A stretch of DNA of 64,000 nucleotides from Collinsella sp. (lineage in GTDB: Bacteria; Actinomycetota; Coriobacteriia; Coriobacteriales; Coriobacteriaceae). Shown piece after piece: positions 35,814 through 44,617 of this stretch. The stretch's first letter is position 1. Each line of letters opens with the position of its first letter. The position numbers and the translations under genes were made by a program. The notes below the pieces were generated by a model. The model saw only the letters and a list, made by a program, of their open reading frames with translations, was not told the origin of the DNA and ran no database searches. The stretch is taken from contig DXMV01000010.1 in the NCBI GenBank assembly GCA_019414055.1, forward strand, positions 1 to 64,000, in the 5' to 3' direction.

Positions 35814-37091
35814 ATGAACCCCCGTGGCAAGCACTTTATCGATGCGGTGGATCCCGACGAAAATCAAGTAAACAATCCCGAGCAGCAGGTTCAGGATGTG
35901 GCGGAGCCTGTCGAGCCTCAATGGGAGACCAAAGGCACTCCGACGCCTCAACCTGACGAAAAATCCCAGAGCAAGGCCGAGGCTCCGTCCGACGCATCGG
36001 CAAAGACCGATGAAACTGCGGCGCAGCCTGTTGATGAGGCAGAGTGGCCTTCGCTTGATGAGGCGGCACCTCAGCGTCGTCGACGCTCCAAAGAGTCGAT
36101 TAAGCGCATCAAGCGCCGCCGCCGTATCCGTACGCTGCTGATCGTGCTGCTCGTGATTGGTGCGGTTGCTGCTGCCGGCTGGGGCTTTGTGAATCACAGC
36201 GTGAACCAAGGCAAAAAGAAGATTGAGGAAAAGACCGAAAAGGTCATTAAGGCCAAGGGCGACACCATTACCTATAACGGCAAGAAGTATGCGCTCAACA
36301 AGCATATGGCCACGGTGGCGTTTATCGGTTTTGATGGCCGCAATAACGATGACGGCACCCAGAAGGGCCAGTCCGATACCGTGATGGTCGTAGCACTAAA
36401 TACCGACACGGGTGAGGCCCGCGGCATTGTCATCCCGCGTGACAGCATGGTTGCCGTAGATACGTATTCCAATGGTTCGTTTGCCGGCCAGGTGACCGAG
36501 CAGCTGTGCTTGCAGTTTGCCTATGGCACCGATGGCGACAACTCATCGGCGCTGACGGCCGCCGCCGCCTCGCGCGTGCTCGATAACATTCCGGTCGACT
36601 ATTACTACACGCTCAATATCGAGGGCGTGGCTCCCATTAATGACTCCATCGGCGGCGTGACGCTGGTGCCTACGCAGACTGTGCCGGGCACGTCGGTTGT
36701 CGAGGGCCAGGAGACCACGCTATTTGGTACAACGGCGGAAAAGTACGTGCAGTGGCGCGACACGACGAGTCTGACGTCTTCGCTGGATCGTACGGCGCGC
36801 CAGGTGAGCTACGTGCAGGCATTTGCATCGAAGGTGCTCAGCAGTGCCAAGAGCAACCCCGCCATGCTCATCAGCCTGTATCAGGCCATGGGCGACTATA
36901 CGTGGACCAATTTGGGTCTCGATGAGTTCAGCTATCTGGCGACCACGATGCTCGAGCACGGCCTGACTTCGTTTGATGTCGTGACGCTGCAGGGCACCAT
37001 GCAGCAGGGCGACACCTTCGCCGAGTTCTATCTGGACCAGGACAACGTAAAGCAAACGGTCGTCGACACTTTCTATCACCCCGTTAATTAG
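35814..37091 (+). CDS. LCP (LytR-CpsA-Psr) family cell-wall assembly protein
   Basis: A 425-residue membrane protein. About 105 residues of a Pro/Glu/Gln-rich cytoplasmic tail precede a basic stretch (RRRRSKESIKRIKRRRR) and one membrane helix (LLIVLLVIGAVAAAGWGF). The outside LCP domain shows FIGFDGRNN, QSDTVMVVALN and RGIVIPRDSMV, which contain the conserved Asp/Arg residues. LCP proteins transfer teichoic acid or other polymers from lipid carriers to peptidoglycan, and some attach glycans to proteins. It is coupled to the sortase gene (2-bp gap), suggesting coordinated surface assembly. Confidence 0.9.
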   Translation: MNPRGKHFIDAVDPDENQVNNPEQQVQDVAEPVEPQWETKGTPTPQPDEKSQSKAEAPSDASAKTDETAAQPVDEAEWPSLDEAAPQRRRRSKESIKRIKRRRRIRTLLIVLLVIGAVAAAGWGFVNHSVNQGKKKIEEKTEKVIKAKGDTITYNGKKYALNKHMATVAFIGFDGRNNDDGTQKGQSDTVMVVALNTDTGEARGIVIPRDSMVAVDTYSNGSFAGQVTEQLCLQFAYGTDGDNSSALTAAAASRVLDNIPVDYYYTLNIEGVAPINDSIGGVTLVPTQTVPGTSVVEGQETTLFGTTAEKYVQWRDTTSLTSSLDRTARQVSYVQAFASKVLSSAKSNPAMLISLYQAMGDYTWTNLGLDEFSYLATTMLEHGLTSFDVVTLQGTMQQGDTFAEFYLDQDNVKQTVVDTFYHPVN

Positions 37092-37098
37092 CTGCCCA

Positions 37099-37247
37099 GG
37101 TGCCGGATGTCAACAGTGGCTCACTCGATGTCAGGCACCAACAGCGAGCGGGCCGCATTTGCGCCAAGGTGACGTGAAATGAGAGGGCGCTGACCTTTTG
37201 GTCGCGCCCTCGAAATTGAACGTCAGATTGGCGTGAATGCGGCCCGC
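37099..37247 (-). repeat. Family B structured element, copy 2, with adjacent GGTGCC palindrome
   Basis: The element proper is 37148-37247: arms GCGGGCCGCATTTGCGCC... and ...GGCGTGAATGCGGCCCGC enclose GAGGGCGC/GCGCCCTC with core GACCTTTTGGTC (37192-37203). It is an inverted near-copy of 29856-29955 and lies downstream of the nitroreductase gene in the same relative orientation. On its other side, GGTGCCGGATGTC...GATGTCAGGCACC (37099-37139) is a separate short palindrome. Confidence 0.88.
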
Positions 37248-37272
37248 GCAGCGTCAACGGGTCCGCCGTTTG

Positions 37273-37800
37273 TTAGAACGGCGGAACATACACGACGTTG
37301 TCGCGGCGCGGCTTTGCCTCGGGAAGCGTGCCCTCGGCGTAGCCCAGAATGCAGTTGCCCACACCGCGCAGGCTTCCGTCGGCGGGCAGACCCCACTTGG
37401 CCAGCAGTTCCAGTCCCTCGGGCGAGTCAAAGACCTCGTGCGCGCGGTGGATCCAACACGAATCGACGCCCAGCGCATAGGCTGCGTTGAGCAGGTTGCC
37501 CATGGCGAGTGAGCCGTCTTCCAGGTGCGTGGGCACGCTGCGGTCGACGAGCACCACCACAACGGTCTTGGCGCCGTAGAAGGGATCTCCCTCGCTGCCC
37601 ATAACTTGGGCGTTGAGCTGCGAGAGGCGCTCGACGGCTGCGGGGTCGGTGACGGCGACGAATGTGACCGGCTGGCGTCCCATGCCGCTCGGCGCGTACT
37701 GGCCAGCTTCGATAATGCGTGCGAGCTTTTCTGCCTCGACGGGGCGATCGCCGTAGTTGCGGCAGCTGCGGCGGTGGATGAGCGCCTCGATGGTCTCCAT
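37273..37800 (-). CDS. Nitroreductase family protein
   Basis: A 175-residue flavoprotein of the nitroreductase fold, which uses FMN and NAD(P)H to reduce nitro groups, quinones or related acceptors. The first helices with HRRSCRNYGDRPV carry the FMN-binding Arg/Ser region, and PSGMGRQP, RAHEVFDSPEG and LGYAEGTLPEAKPRR are typical. The start at 37800 follows AGGAGG; a longer frame to 37926 lacks a ribosome binding site. The physiological substrate is unknown. It is monocistronic, with a CCGCCGTT/AACGGCGG hairpin covering its stop, then family B element copy 2. Confidence 0.9.
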   Translation of the reverse strand: METIEALIHRRSCRNYGDRPVEAEKLARIIEAGQYAPSGMGRQPVTFVAVTDPAAVERLSQLNAQVMGSEGDPFYGAKTVVVVLVDRSVPTHLEDGSLAMGNLLNAAYALGVDSCWIHRAHEVFDSPEGLELLAKWGLPADGSLRGVGNCILGYAEGTLPEAKPRRDNVVYVPPF

Positions 37801-38091
37801 GTGTCCTCCTGACGTTGGTTTCGATGCCTCGTTCTTACCCGCCGAACCAAAATCGTAATCGCGCAGCCGGCCCCAAACAACGCAAGCTACCAAGTGGAAA
37901 AGTTGGTTTGCATAAAACTTCAGCAAGAATGTGACAAACCGGTGGGATGATTAAACGTTTTATCCCGTCTACCCTGCGGTTTTTTACCACTTGCCTAAAT
38001 GATGCGCGCATAAGCTCTGATAAAGGTTTTACTAAAGGAGTGCCAACGTTTATCAACGCGCCATGGTGGCGCCGGGCCAGGAGGTAACATC

Positions 38092-38382
38092 ATGTTCCAG
38101 GCTGGAGATGTCGTCGAGACCGACTTCGAAGGATTTCTGAAGCTGCTGCGTTCCAAGACGCGCGCTTTCGTTTCGATCAACGATCACGAGTACTACATCA
38201 CGCACACCGATGGCTATTGGCGTGTTCAGGATTGCGAGGCCCTCAACGATAAGGGCCACTTTACTGACTGCTCCGAGCTGGTCAACACGGTCTGCGAGGT
38301 CGTCGAACTGCCGTGGATCTGCGGCAAGAGCCTGCACGACAGCTTCTCGGGCGCCACGGTCTACGAGGCCGTCGCTGCTTAG
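38092..38382 (+). CDS. Hypothetical small cytoplasmic protein
   Basis: A 96-residue soluble protein with no signal peptide or membrane segment. It is acidic and contains three Cys (for example DCEAL, TDCSEL, TVCEV, WICG). DVVETDFEGFLKLLRS and EYYITHTDGYWRVQDC suggest a small alpha/beta fold. I do not recognise a family. Strong support for the frame comes from CAGGAGG 7 nt upstream and from the terminator just after the stop. The gene stands alone, upstream of the MarR-ABC operon. The preceding 291-bp gap shows no gene; it has only short inverted repeats such as GGGAT/ATCCC near 37945-37970. Confidence 0.75.
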   Translation: MFQAGDVVETDFEGFLKLLRSKTRAFVSINDHEYYITHTDGYWRVQDCEALNDKGHFTDCSELVNTVCEVVELPWICGKSLHDSFSGATVYEAVAA

Positions 38383-38408
38383 CAGCCAACAATCGATATT
38401 CTCTCGCA

Positions 38409-38444
38409 ACCGCCGGCGCCGCCCCCGCGCCGGCGGTCTTTTTT
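38409..38444 (+). terminator. Intrinsic terminator
   Basis: ACCGCCGGCGC pairs with GCGCCGGCGGT and is followed by CTTTTTTG. It closes the small hypothetical gene. Confidence 0.93.
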
Positions 38445-38485
38445 GTCGATATGTTGCATAGGTCGCACGTCTTGTACGGCCGCCC

Positions 38486-38543
38486 TTGACGATAGTCAAA
38501 ACTCGGACTAACCTGAAACTACAATTAGTCAAAACTCGGACTA
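38486..38543 (+). promoter_or_regulatory. MarR promoter with two identical operators
   Basis: TAGTCAAAACTCGGACTA occurs at 38493-38510 and 38526-38543, 33 bp apart (about three turns). Each has palindromic ends TAGTC and GACTA. A -35 TTGACG (38486-38491) and -10 TAACCT (38509-38514) with 17-bp spacing place the first copy in the promoter spacer and the second just after the start point, an arrangement suited to repression by the adjacent MarR protein. Confidence 0.75.
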
Positions 38544-38547
38544 TCGA

Positions 38548-39060
38548 ATGGTGGGAGAGATGGATTGCGCAGTTACGTTGGTCGATTTTGACCGGATGCT
38601 CAACGGGCTTGACCGTATCTATTCGGAGTTCGCGCGCACCTGCGGTCTTTCGGACTGCGCCTACTGGATGCTCGTCGACACGAGTGCAGCGGGCGGAAGC
38701 GTTGCCGTGAGTAGGCTGACGAGTGAATGGTTCTACAGCAAACAGACCATCAATTCGGCGATTAAGACGCTTAGGGCGCGAGGGCTTGCGACGTTGGAGT
38801 TTGCCGAGGGCAGTCGTAAGAACAAGGTTGTGCGACTGACCGCAGAAGGTATGCAGTTTGCCAAGCGCTACGCGTTGCCGGCGCAAAAAGCCGAGCAGCA
38901 GGCATTCGAGGCGCTCGAGCCGTGGGAACAGCGCGAGATCATGCGCTTGGTCGGTAAGTTCTCCCATGTTCTTAATGAAGAGTGCGAGGCATTTAAACGG
39001 CAAGTGGTCGCCGAGAACGAGGCTGACGATAAGGGCGAAGGGGAGACATGCGACTCTTAA
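38548..39060 (+). CDS. MarR family transcriptional regulator
   Basis: A 170-residue winged-helix regulator. The DNA-recognition region is VSRLTSEWFYSKQTINSAIKTLRARGLATL, and the wing is FAEGSRKNKVVRLTAEGM. MarR proteins typically repress drug-efflux genes and release DNA when a small molecule binds. Two identical palindromic sites lie directly upstream, pointing to autoregulation. The start could be 38548 or 38560; neither has an ideal ribosome binding site. Its 3' end overlaps the first ABC gene by 13 bases, so it heads an efflux operon. Confidence 0.92.
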   Translation: MVGEMDCAVTLVDFDRMLNGLDRIYSEFARTCGLSDCAYWMLVDTSAAGGSVAVSRLTSEWFYSKQTINSAIKTLRARGLATLEFAEGSRKNKVVRLTAEGMQFAKRYALPAQKAEQQAFEALEPWEQREIMRLVGKFSHVLNEECEAFKRQVVAENEADDKGEGETCDS

Positions 39061-40784
39061 TGAGGTTTATGAGGCCGTATCGCGGGCTGATTGCGGTGAC
39101 GATGTTTGTGCTGCTGATAGATAACGTCGGCACGCTGTTGGTGCCTACAATGTTGGCGAATATGGTCAATACCGGAATCACGACGGGTGATGTCGACTAC
39201 ATCCTGCGCAACGGCCTGTACATGCTTATCGCGACCGGCATGGCCAGCGGCGGCGCGGTGCTGGGCTGCTATCTTTCGGCCCGTCTAGCGGCCAATGTGG
39301 CCTGCGACATCCGCAACGCCGTCTACGATAAGTCGCTCGAGCTGTCCGCCAGCGACTTTGAGCGCTTTGGCACGGGTTCGATGATCACACGCTCGCTCAA
39401 CGACATCAACGTGATTCAGCAGGCTATCCTTCAGACGATTCAGCTAGTGCTGCCGGTGCCGTTCTTGGCCGTCGCGGGCATCATCTTTGCCTGGTTTATC
39501 GATCCTGCCATGGGCACGCTGCTGGGCGTGGTCGTTGCGGTTGTGCTGGTGGCGGCGGTCTTTACCGTTGCCAACGCCGCGCCGATCTTTATGCGCCTGC
39601 AGAGCTTTATCGACCGCATGAACGTGGTGCTGCGCGAGAACATCGTGGGCGTGCGCGTCATCCGCGCATTTAACAAGGAGCGCCACGAGGAGCAGCGCCT
39701 GGACGAGGTGTTTAGCGATTACGCGGCCAATGCCATCAAGGTCAACCACCTGTTTGTGGGTCTCGACAGCTCCAGCTTCTTTTTGATGAACATCGCCGAG
39801 GTGGCGGTGTTGTGGGTGGGCGGCAACCGCGTGGGCGTCCATGCCATGCAAATCGGCAGCATCTCGGCCGTGCTGGAGTACGCGCTTCTGATCCTGTTCT
39901 TTGTGATGATGGCGCAGATGGTAGTACTGACGCTTCCGCGCGCCGCGGCGTGCCTCAACCGTGCGCAGCAGGTGCTCGAAATCGAGCCGAGCATTGTGGA
40001 CGGCAAGGCTACGCTGGGCGACGGGGCGCCTGAGTCCGCAGACGGCGCCGACGCGGTGGCCGTGTTCGACCACATGTCGTTCCGTTTTGACGATGCCGAC
40101 GAGGACACCCTGTGCAACCTGAGTTTTGCCTGCCGCCGTGGACAGACGACCGCGATCGTGGGCTCAACGGGCTCGGGCAAGTCAACGGTGGCCAAACTCT
40201 TGCTTCGCTTCCACGATGCCACGAAGGGCACCATTCGCCTGAACGGCGTCGATCTGCGCGACCTTTCGCAAGACGACATCCGCGGGCGTATCGCCTATGT
40301 GCCGCAGAAGGCATGGCTGTTCTCGGGTACCGTGGCAAGCAATCTGCGCTTTGGCAACGAAGGCGCGACCGAGGCTGACATGCTCCATGCGCTCCAGGTT
40401 GCCCAGAGCACCTTTGTGCTCGACCAGCCCCAGGGGCTCGATACGCCGGTGGCCCAGGGCGGTACGAACTTTTCGGGCGGCCAGCGCCAGCGTTTGGCAA
40501 TCGCCCGCGCACTCATGAAGCGCGCCGACCTGTATATCTTCGACGACAGTTTTTCGGCCCTGGACTTTAAGACCGATGCGGCACTGCGCCATGCGCTGCA
40601 GGACGAGACGTGCGATGCCGCGGTGCTCATCATCGCCCAGCGCATCTCGACTATTTTGCATGCCGATCAGATCGTGGTGCTCAAAGACGGCGAGGTCGTG
40701 GGCCTGGGCACGCACGACGAGCTCATGGAAACCTGCGAGGTGTACCGCGCTATCGCGGAATCGCAGATGAAGGGAGGTGAGTAG
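39048..40784 (+). CDS. ABC exporter subunit, degenerate-site half (pair 1)
   Basis: A 578-residue half-transporter with six membrane helices (about residues 15-300) fused to a nucleotide-binding domain. Walker A is GSTGSGKST, the signature is FSGGQRQRLAIAR and Walker B is YIFDDSFSALD. The position after Walker B is Asp instead of the catalytic Glu, while the signature is canonical. This is the pattern of the non-catalytic half of heterodimeric exporters such as BmrCD or TM287/288. It pairs with the next gene. It starts inside the MarR gene, so translation is probably coupled. Confidence 0.93.
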   Translation: MRLLMRFMRPYRGLIAVTMFVLLIDNVGTLLVPTMLANMVNTGITTGDVDYILRNGLYMLIATGMASGGAVLGCYLSARLAANVACDIRNAVYDKSLELSASDFERFGTGSMITRSLNDINVIQQAILQTIQLVLPVPFLAVAGIIFAWFIDPAMGTLLGVVVAVVLVAAVFTVANAAPIFMRLQSFIDRMNVVLRENIVGVRVIRAFNKERHEEQRLDEVFSDYAANAIKVNHLFVGLDSSSFFLMNIAEVAVLWVGGNRVGVHAMQIGSISAVLEYALLILFFVMMAQMVVLTLPRAAACLNRAQQVLEIEPSIVDGKATLGDGAPESADGADAVAVFDHMSFRFDDADEDTLCNLSFACRRGQTTAIVGSTGSGKSTVAKLLLRFHDATKGTIRLNGVDLRDLSQDDIRGRIAYVPQKAWLFSGTVASNLRFGNEGATEADMLHALQVAQSTFVLDQPQGLDTPVAQGGTNFSGGQRQRLAIARALMKRADLYIFDDSFSALDFKTDAALRHALQDETCDAAVLIIAQRISTILHADQIVVLKDGEVVGLGTHDELMETCEVYRAIAESQMKGGE

Positions 40785-40785
40785 C

Positions 40786-42786
40786 ATGACCGAGGAGCTC
40801 AAGAAGCAGGGCATCGCCGATGACGCCGCGGTTGCAGAGACAGTCGAGGAGACGGGCGCCATGCCCGTCCTGGCCGAAGCCGCCAAGACGGCGGAGCGCG
40901 AGGCTCGCCGCCAGGCACTCTACGAGGAAAACGAGCGCGCCGAGGACGAGCGCGCCCGCGCTGAGGCAGAGCGCATGCGCGACGTTGACGACGAGGACGA
41001 GGACGAGACGCCCCGCGACACCTGGGCGACGGTGCGCCGCCTGTGGAGCGAGGCCGCCGGCGACCATTGGCGCTTCTATATCGTGTTCGCGAGCATCGTG
41101 TTCTATGTCATCTTTAACACCGCGGCGCCAGCTTACAGCGCCCGCGTGATCGATGAGCTGTGGGGGCACATGAAGTTGGCGTTTGCCAACAACACTACCT
41201 TCAGCATTACCTGGGAGAACTGCGGCAGGACCATCTTCATCTACTTTATGATCTGGACCGCCGCCGCCTCGTTCTACGCACTCCAGAGCTTTTTGATGTC
41301 GAGCGTTGCCGAGCGCCTCAACCTGCGCCTACGCAACCGCATCGCACAAAAGCTCAACCGTCTGCCGCTTGCCTACTTTGACGCGCATCGTCCCGGCGAG
41401 GTCGTCAGCCGTGCGACCAACGACTTGGACAAGATGTCCGAGAGCATGCAGCGCGGCTTGCTGCAGCTTCTGGTGTCGATCGGTACCGTGGTGGGCGCCG
41501 TGAGCGTGATGTTCGTGTTTAGCGTGCCGCTCACGCTCGTCTTTTTGTTCTTTACGGCGCTTTCGCTGCTGGTGACGAAGGTCGTGTCTCGTCGCACGCA
41601 CGATGTGACGGGTGAGCGCCAGGAGTGGGTGTCCAAGATTACGAGCGCGGTCGAGGAAGGCTACTCGGGCCGTCTGGTGATCCGTGCGTTTAACCGCGAG
41701 CGTCAGAGCTCTGCCGAGGTACACGAGGCTTCGAAGGAGCTGGCGCGCGTGAGCACCAAGGCCGACTTTATGATTAACGCTGTCGGTCCCGCGGTGCGCT
41801 TTATCGGCCGCTTGGCGCAGATCGTGATTGCGCTTGTGGGCTGCAGCATGTTGGTTGCCGGGCATATGACCGTCGGCGTGTTCCAAGCGTTCTTCCAGTT
41901 TATCTACGAGGCGTCCGAGCCCATGACGCAGCTGTCGTTTACCTTTAACTCGCTGCAGAGCGCGCTGGCGAGCGCGGAGCGCGTGTTCGACCTGCTCGAC
42001 GAGTCCGAGATGGAAGCCGATCCGTTGCCGGCGGACGCCGCCAAGCTGCCGGGCAAGGTGAAGGGCCGTGTTGCCTTTGAACACGTGCGTTTTGGCTATG
42101 CGCCCGACAAGCCGCTCATGCGCGACGTGTCGTTTGCCGCCGAGCCGGGTCAGAAGATCGCCGTGGTGGGAACCACGGGTGCGGGTAAGACCACACTCAT
42201 CAATCTGCTCATGCGCTTCTACGAGATCGACGGTGGCCGCATTACCCTCGACGGTGTGGACACGAGCCGCATGGACCGCGGTGAGCTGCGCCAGCAGTTT
42301 GGCATGGTGCTGCAGGACGCCTGGCTGTTCGATGGCACCATTGCCGAGAACATCGCCTACGGCTGTCCCGAGGCGACGCGCGAGGAGATTGTCGCGGCCG
42401 CACGCGCCGCTCAGGTCGACTTCTTTGTGCGCACTATGCCGCAGGGCTACGACACGCGTGTGGCTAACGATGCCGAGAGCATCAGCCAGGGCCAACGCCA
42501 GCTGCTGACCATCGCGCGCGTGCTGCTCAACAACCCGGCGATCCTCATCCTGGACGAGGCGACGTCGAGCGTGGACACGCGCACCGAGCTCGCCATCGGC
42601 CGTGCCATGGACGCGCTCATGCGCGGGCGCACGAGCTTTGTGATCGCGCACCGTCTGTCGACGATCGTCGATGCCGACCTCATCCTGGTCATGGATCACG
42701 GCAATATCATCGAGCAGGGTACGCACAAGGAGCTGCTGGCTGCCGAGGGCGCTTACGCCGACCTCTACCTAAGCCAGTTCGCATAA
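40786..42786 (+). CDS. ABC exporter subunit, catalytic half (pair 1)
   Basis: A 666-residue half-transporter, partner of the preceding gene. It has an added N-terminal cytoplasmic segment of about 85 residues, rich in Ala, Glu and Arg and probably coiled-coil, then six membrane helices and an NBD. Walker A is GTTGAGKTT, the catalytic Glu is present in ILILDEATSSVD, and the signature is altered to ISQGQRQLLTIAR. That is the complement of the partner's defects, so the dimer has one active ATP site. The start follows AGGGAGGTGA. Substrate is probably a drug, lipid or peptide. Confidence 0.93.
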   Translation: MTEELKKQGIADDAAVAETVEETGAMPVLAEAAKTAEREARRQALYEENERAEDERARAEAERMRDVDDEDEDETPRDTWATVRRLWSEAAGDHWRFYIVFASIVFYVIFNTAAPAYSARVIDELWGHMKLAFANNTTFSITWENCGRTIFIYFMIWTAAASFYALQSFLMSSVAERLNLRLRNRIAQKLNRLPLAYFDAHRPGEVVSRATNDLDKMSESMQRGLLQLLVSIGTVVGAVSVMFVFSVPLTLVFLFFTALSLLVTKVVSRRTHDVTGERQEWVSKITSAVEEGYSGRLVIRAFNRERQSSAEVHEASKELARVSTKADFMINAVGPAVRFIGRLAQIVIALVGCSMLVAGHMTVGVFQAFFQFIYEASEPMTQLSFTFNSLQSALASAERVFDLLDESEMEADPLPADAAKLPGKVKGRVAFEHVRFGYAPDKPLMRDVSFAAEPGQKIAVVGTTGAGKTTLINLLMRFYEIDGGRITLDGVDTSRMDRGELRQQFGMVLQDAWLFDGTIAENIAYGCPEATREEIVAAARAAQVDFFVRTMPQGYDTRVANDAESISQGQRQLLTIARVLLNNPAILILDEATSSVDTRTELAIGRAMDALMRGRTSFVIAHRLSTIVDADLILVMDHGNIIEQGTHKELLAAEGAYADLYLSQFA

Positions 42787-42824
42787 GGTGACAAAGGGGC
42801 AGTCCCGCATGTCGCATCGAAAAG

Positions 42825-42862
42825 AAGGTGCGCCGGGGGCGGATTCCCTGGCGCACCTTTTG
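42825..42862. terminator. Bidirectional terminator between ABC pair 1 and cysE
   Basis: AAGGTGCGCC pairs with GGCGCACCTT with GGGGG/TCCC extending the stem; A- and T-tracts flank it. It can serve both converging genes. Confidence 0.88.
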
Positions 42863-42897
42863 TGTTGGCGTTCATGCTGTGGCGGCTGCCCACGGCC

Positions 42898-43602
42898 CTA
42901 GCGCTCGTCCACGAGCTTGGCGACGAGGGCTTTGAGCTCGGCCACCTCTCGCTCGAGTTCCTTGACGCGACGGGCGTTTTCGTTGATGCCCTGGCGGTTG
43001 AGGGCGCTCTGCTCGGCGGCATCGTCGGGCATGTATTCGCGATGCTGCTTGGCGTCGAAGCTCTCCTCGAACACGCGGCAGCCGTTGCGCTTGATGATGC
43101 GCCCGGGCACGCCCACGACGGTGCAGTTGTCGGGCACGTCTTTGACGACGACCGAGTTGCCGCCGATTTTGACGTTGTTGCCAATGCGAATGTTGCCGAG
43201 CACTTTGGCACCGGTGCCCACGGTGACGTTGTTGCCCAGGGTGGGGTGGCGCTTGCCGGTCTCGTTGCCGGTGCCGCCGAGCGTGACGCCCTGATAGAGC
43301 ACGCAGTTGTCGCCCACAATGGTGGTCTCGCCGATGACAACGCCCATGGCGTGGTCGATAAAGAAATGTTTGCCGATCTGCGCGGCGGGATGAATCTCGA
43401 CGCCGGTGATGTGGCGGGTGATTTGCGAGAGCACGCGGGCGAGCGAGCGATGGTCATGTTCCCAGAGCCAGTGCTCGGGCACGTGGTTCCACTTGGCGTG
43501 CAGGCCAGGATAGGAAAGGAAGATGACCAGACCGTTTTGCGCAGCGGGGTCTTGCGCCTGGACGGTCTTGATGTCCTCGCGAATGGTATTGATAAAGCTC
43601 AC
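42898..43602 (-). CDS. cysE: Serine O-acetyltransferase
   Basis: A 234-residue enzyme that acetylates L-serine with acetyl-CoA, the first step of cysteine synthesis. The catalytic His/Asp pair lies in FIDHAMGVVIGET, and hexapeptide repeats (for example VGDNCVLYQGVTLGGTG, GNNVTVGTGAKVLG) build the left-handed helix; the N-terminal region has the short EpsC-type form. The C-terminal 60 residues are helical and probably coiled-coil (KELEREVAELKALVAKL). The start is a GTG at 43602 behind GAGGGAGGG; the longer frame to 43677 is not supported. No cysK is adjacent. Confidence 0.92.
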   Translation of the reverse strand: MSFINTIREDIKTVQAQDPAAQNGLVIFLSYPGLHAKWNHVPEHWLWEHDHRSLARVLSQITRHITGVEIHPAAQIGKHFFIDHAMGVVIGETTIVGDNCVLYQGVTLGGTGNETGKRHPTLGNNVTVGTGAKVLGNIRIGNNVKIGGNSVVVKDVPDNCTVVGVPGRIIKRNGCRVFEESFDAKQHREYMPDDAAEQSALNRQGINENARRVKELEREVAELKALVAKLVDER

Positions 43603-43826
43603 CGGCCGCCCTCCCTCAGCGCCGTGACAATGCGGTTCAATAAAGTATAGCGATTCGCTAGGGATTAGGAAGGGCAATCTTGCTTTGCTTTGGGCGACAG
43701 GTGTCAGTTATGCAAACTTGCTGGTAATGGAGTCATGCTTTTGTGGGGTTGCGCACGAGGGGGCGCCGCAACCGTATACTGGTCAACTTGGACGTGTCCG
43801 CGCCCACAACTGAGAGGTTTTACTTC

Positions 43827-44474
43827 ATGGGTTTCATCAATTTTATCGCCGAGTTGCTTAAGGACCCACGCACCGCGATCGCCAGCTGGATCGCCGCCGG
43901 CCCGCTTATGGCCTACGGCTGCGTGTTCCTGATCATCTTTATCGAGACGGGCGTGGTGTTCTTCCCGTTCCTTCCCGGCGACTCGCTGCTGTTTGCCTCG
44001 GGCTTCTTTGCCCACAACGGCGGCTTTAACATCGTGGCGCTTCTGGCCACCGCATGGGCCGCAGCCATCCTGGGCGATCAGTGCAACTTTATGATCGGCC
44101 ACTTCTTTGGCCGCAAGATCATCGCCTCGGGCAAGGTAAAGGCCATGACGCCCGAGCGCATCAAAAAGTCCGAGGATTTCCTGGATAAGTGGGGCCATCT
44201 GGCCATCTTCCTCGGTCGCTTCTTCCCGTTCATCCGCACCTTTGTGCCTTTTATCGCCGGCATGGGCGGTATGCACTGGCGCAACTTTGTCATCTTTAAC
44301 GTGCTGGGTGGCATTACCTGGTCGACGGTCTTTACGCTGCTGGGCTACTTCTTTGGTGGCATTCCGTTTGTGCAGGAGCACTTTGAGCTGCTGATCGTAG
44401 GCATCGTCGCCGTGTCGATCATCCCGACCGTGGTCGGTTTGGTTAAGGCAAAGCTCGGTAAAAAGAACGCCTAG
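43827..44474 (+). CDS. DedA family membrane protein
   Basis: A 215-residue polytopic protein of the DedA/VTT superfamily. Typical elements are IETGVVFFPFLPGDSLLFASG near the N-terminus, GDQCNFMIGHFFG, and FLGRFFPFIRTFVPFIAGMGGM, the conserved reentrant-loop segment with essential Arg residues. Members act in the recycling or flipping of undecaprenyl phosphate or phospholipids. The start at 43827 follows GAGAGG. A -10-like TATACT lies at 43775-43780, and GGTTGCG/CGCAACC flank it upstream as a 7-bp inverted repeat. A terminator follows. Confidence 0.9.
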   Translation: MGFINFIAELLKDPRTAIASWIAAGPLMAYGCVFLIIFIETGVVFFPFLPGDSLLFASGFFAHNGGFNIVALLATAWAAAILGDQCNFMIGHFFGRKIIASGKVKAMTPERIKKSEDFLDKWGHLAIFLGRFFPFIRTFVPFIAGMGGMHWRNFVIFNVLGGITWSTVFTLLGYFFGGIPFVQEHFELLIVGIVAVSIIPTVVGLVKAKLGKKNA

Positions 44475-44502
44475 TCCGAGCTTGTTTTCGGATGTTAATT
44501 CC

Positions 44503-44537
44503 AAGGCCCGTCATCGGATTCGATGGCGGGCCTTTTG
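44503..44537 (+). terminator. Intrinsic terminator after the DedA gene
   Basis: AAGGCCCGTCATCG (44503-44516) pairs with CGATGGCGGGCCTT (44521-44534), with one mismatch, followed by TTTG. Confidence 0.9.
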
Positions 44538-44617
44538 TGTTGAAGGCAAATGAAAATACTTTACTTAGTTAAAGAAAAGCGTTTTATCCAAGGCGTGCGG
44601 GGAGTACAATCACCTGC

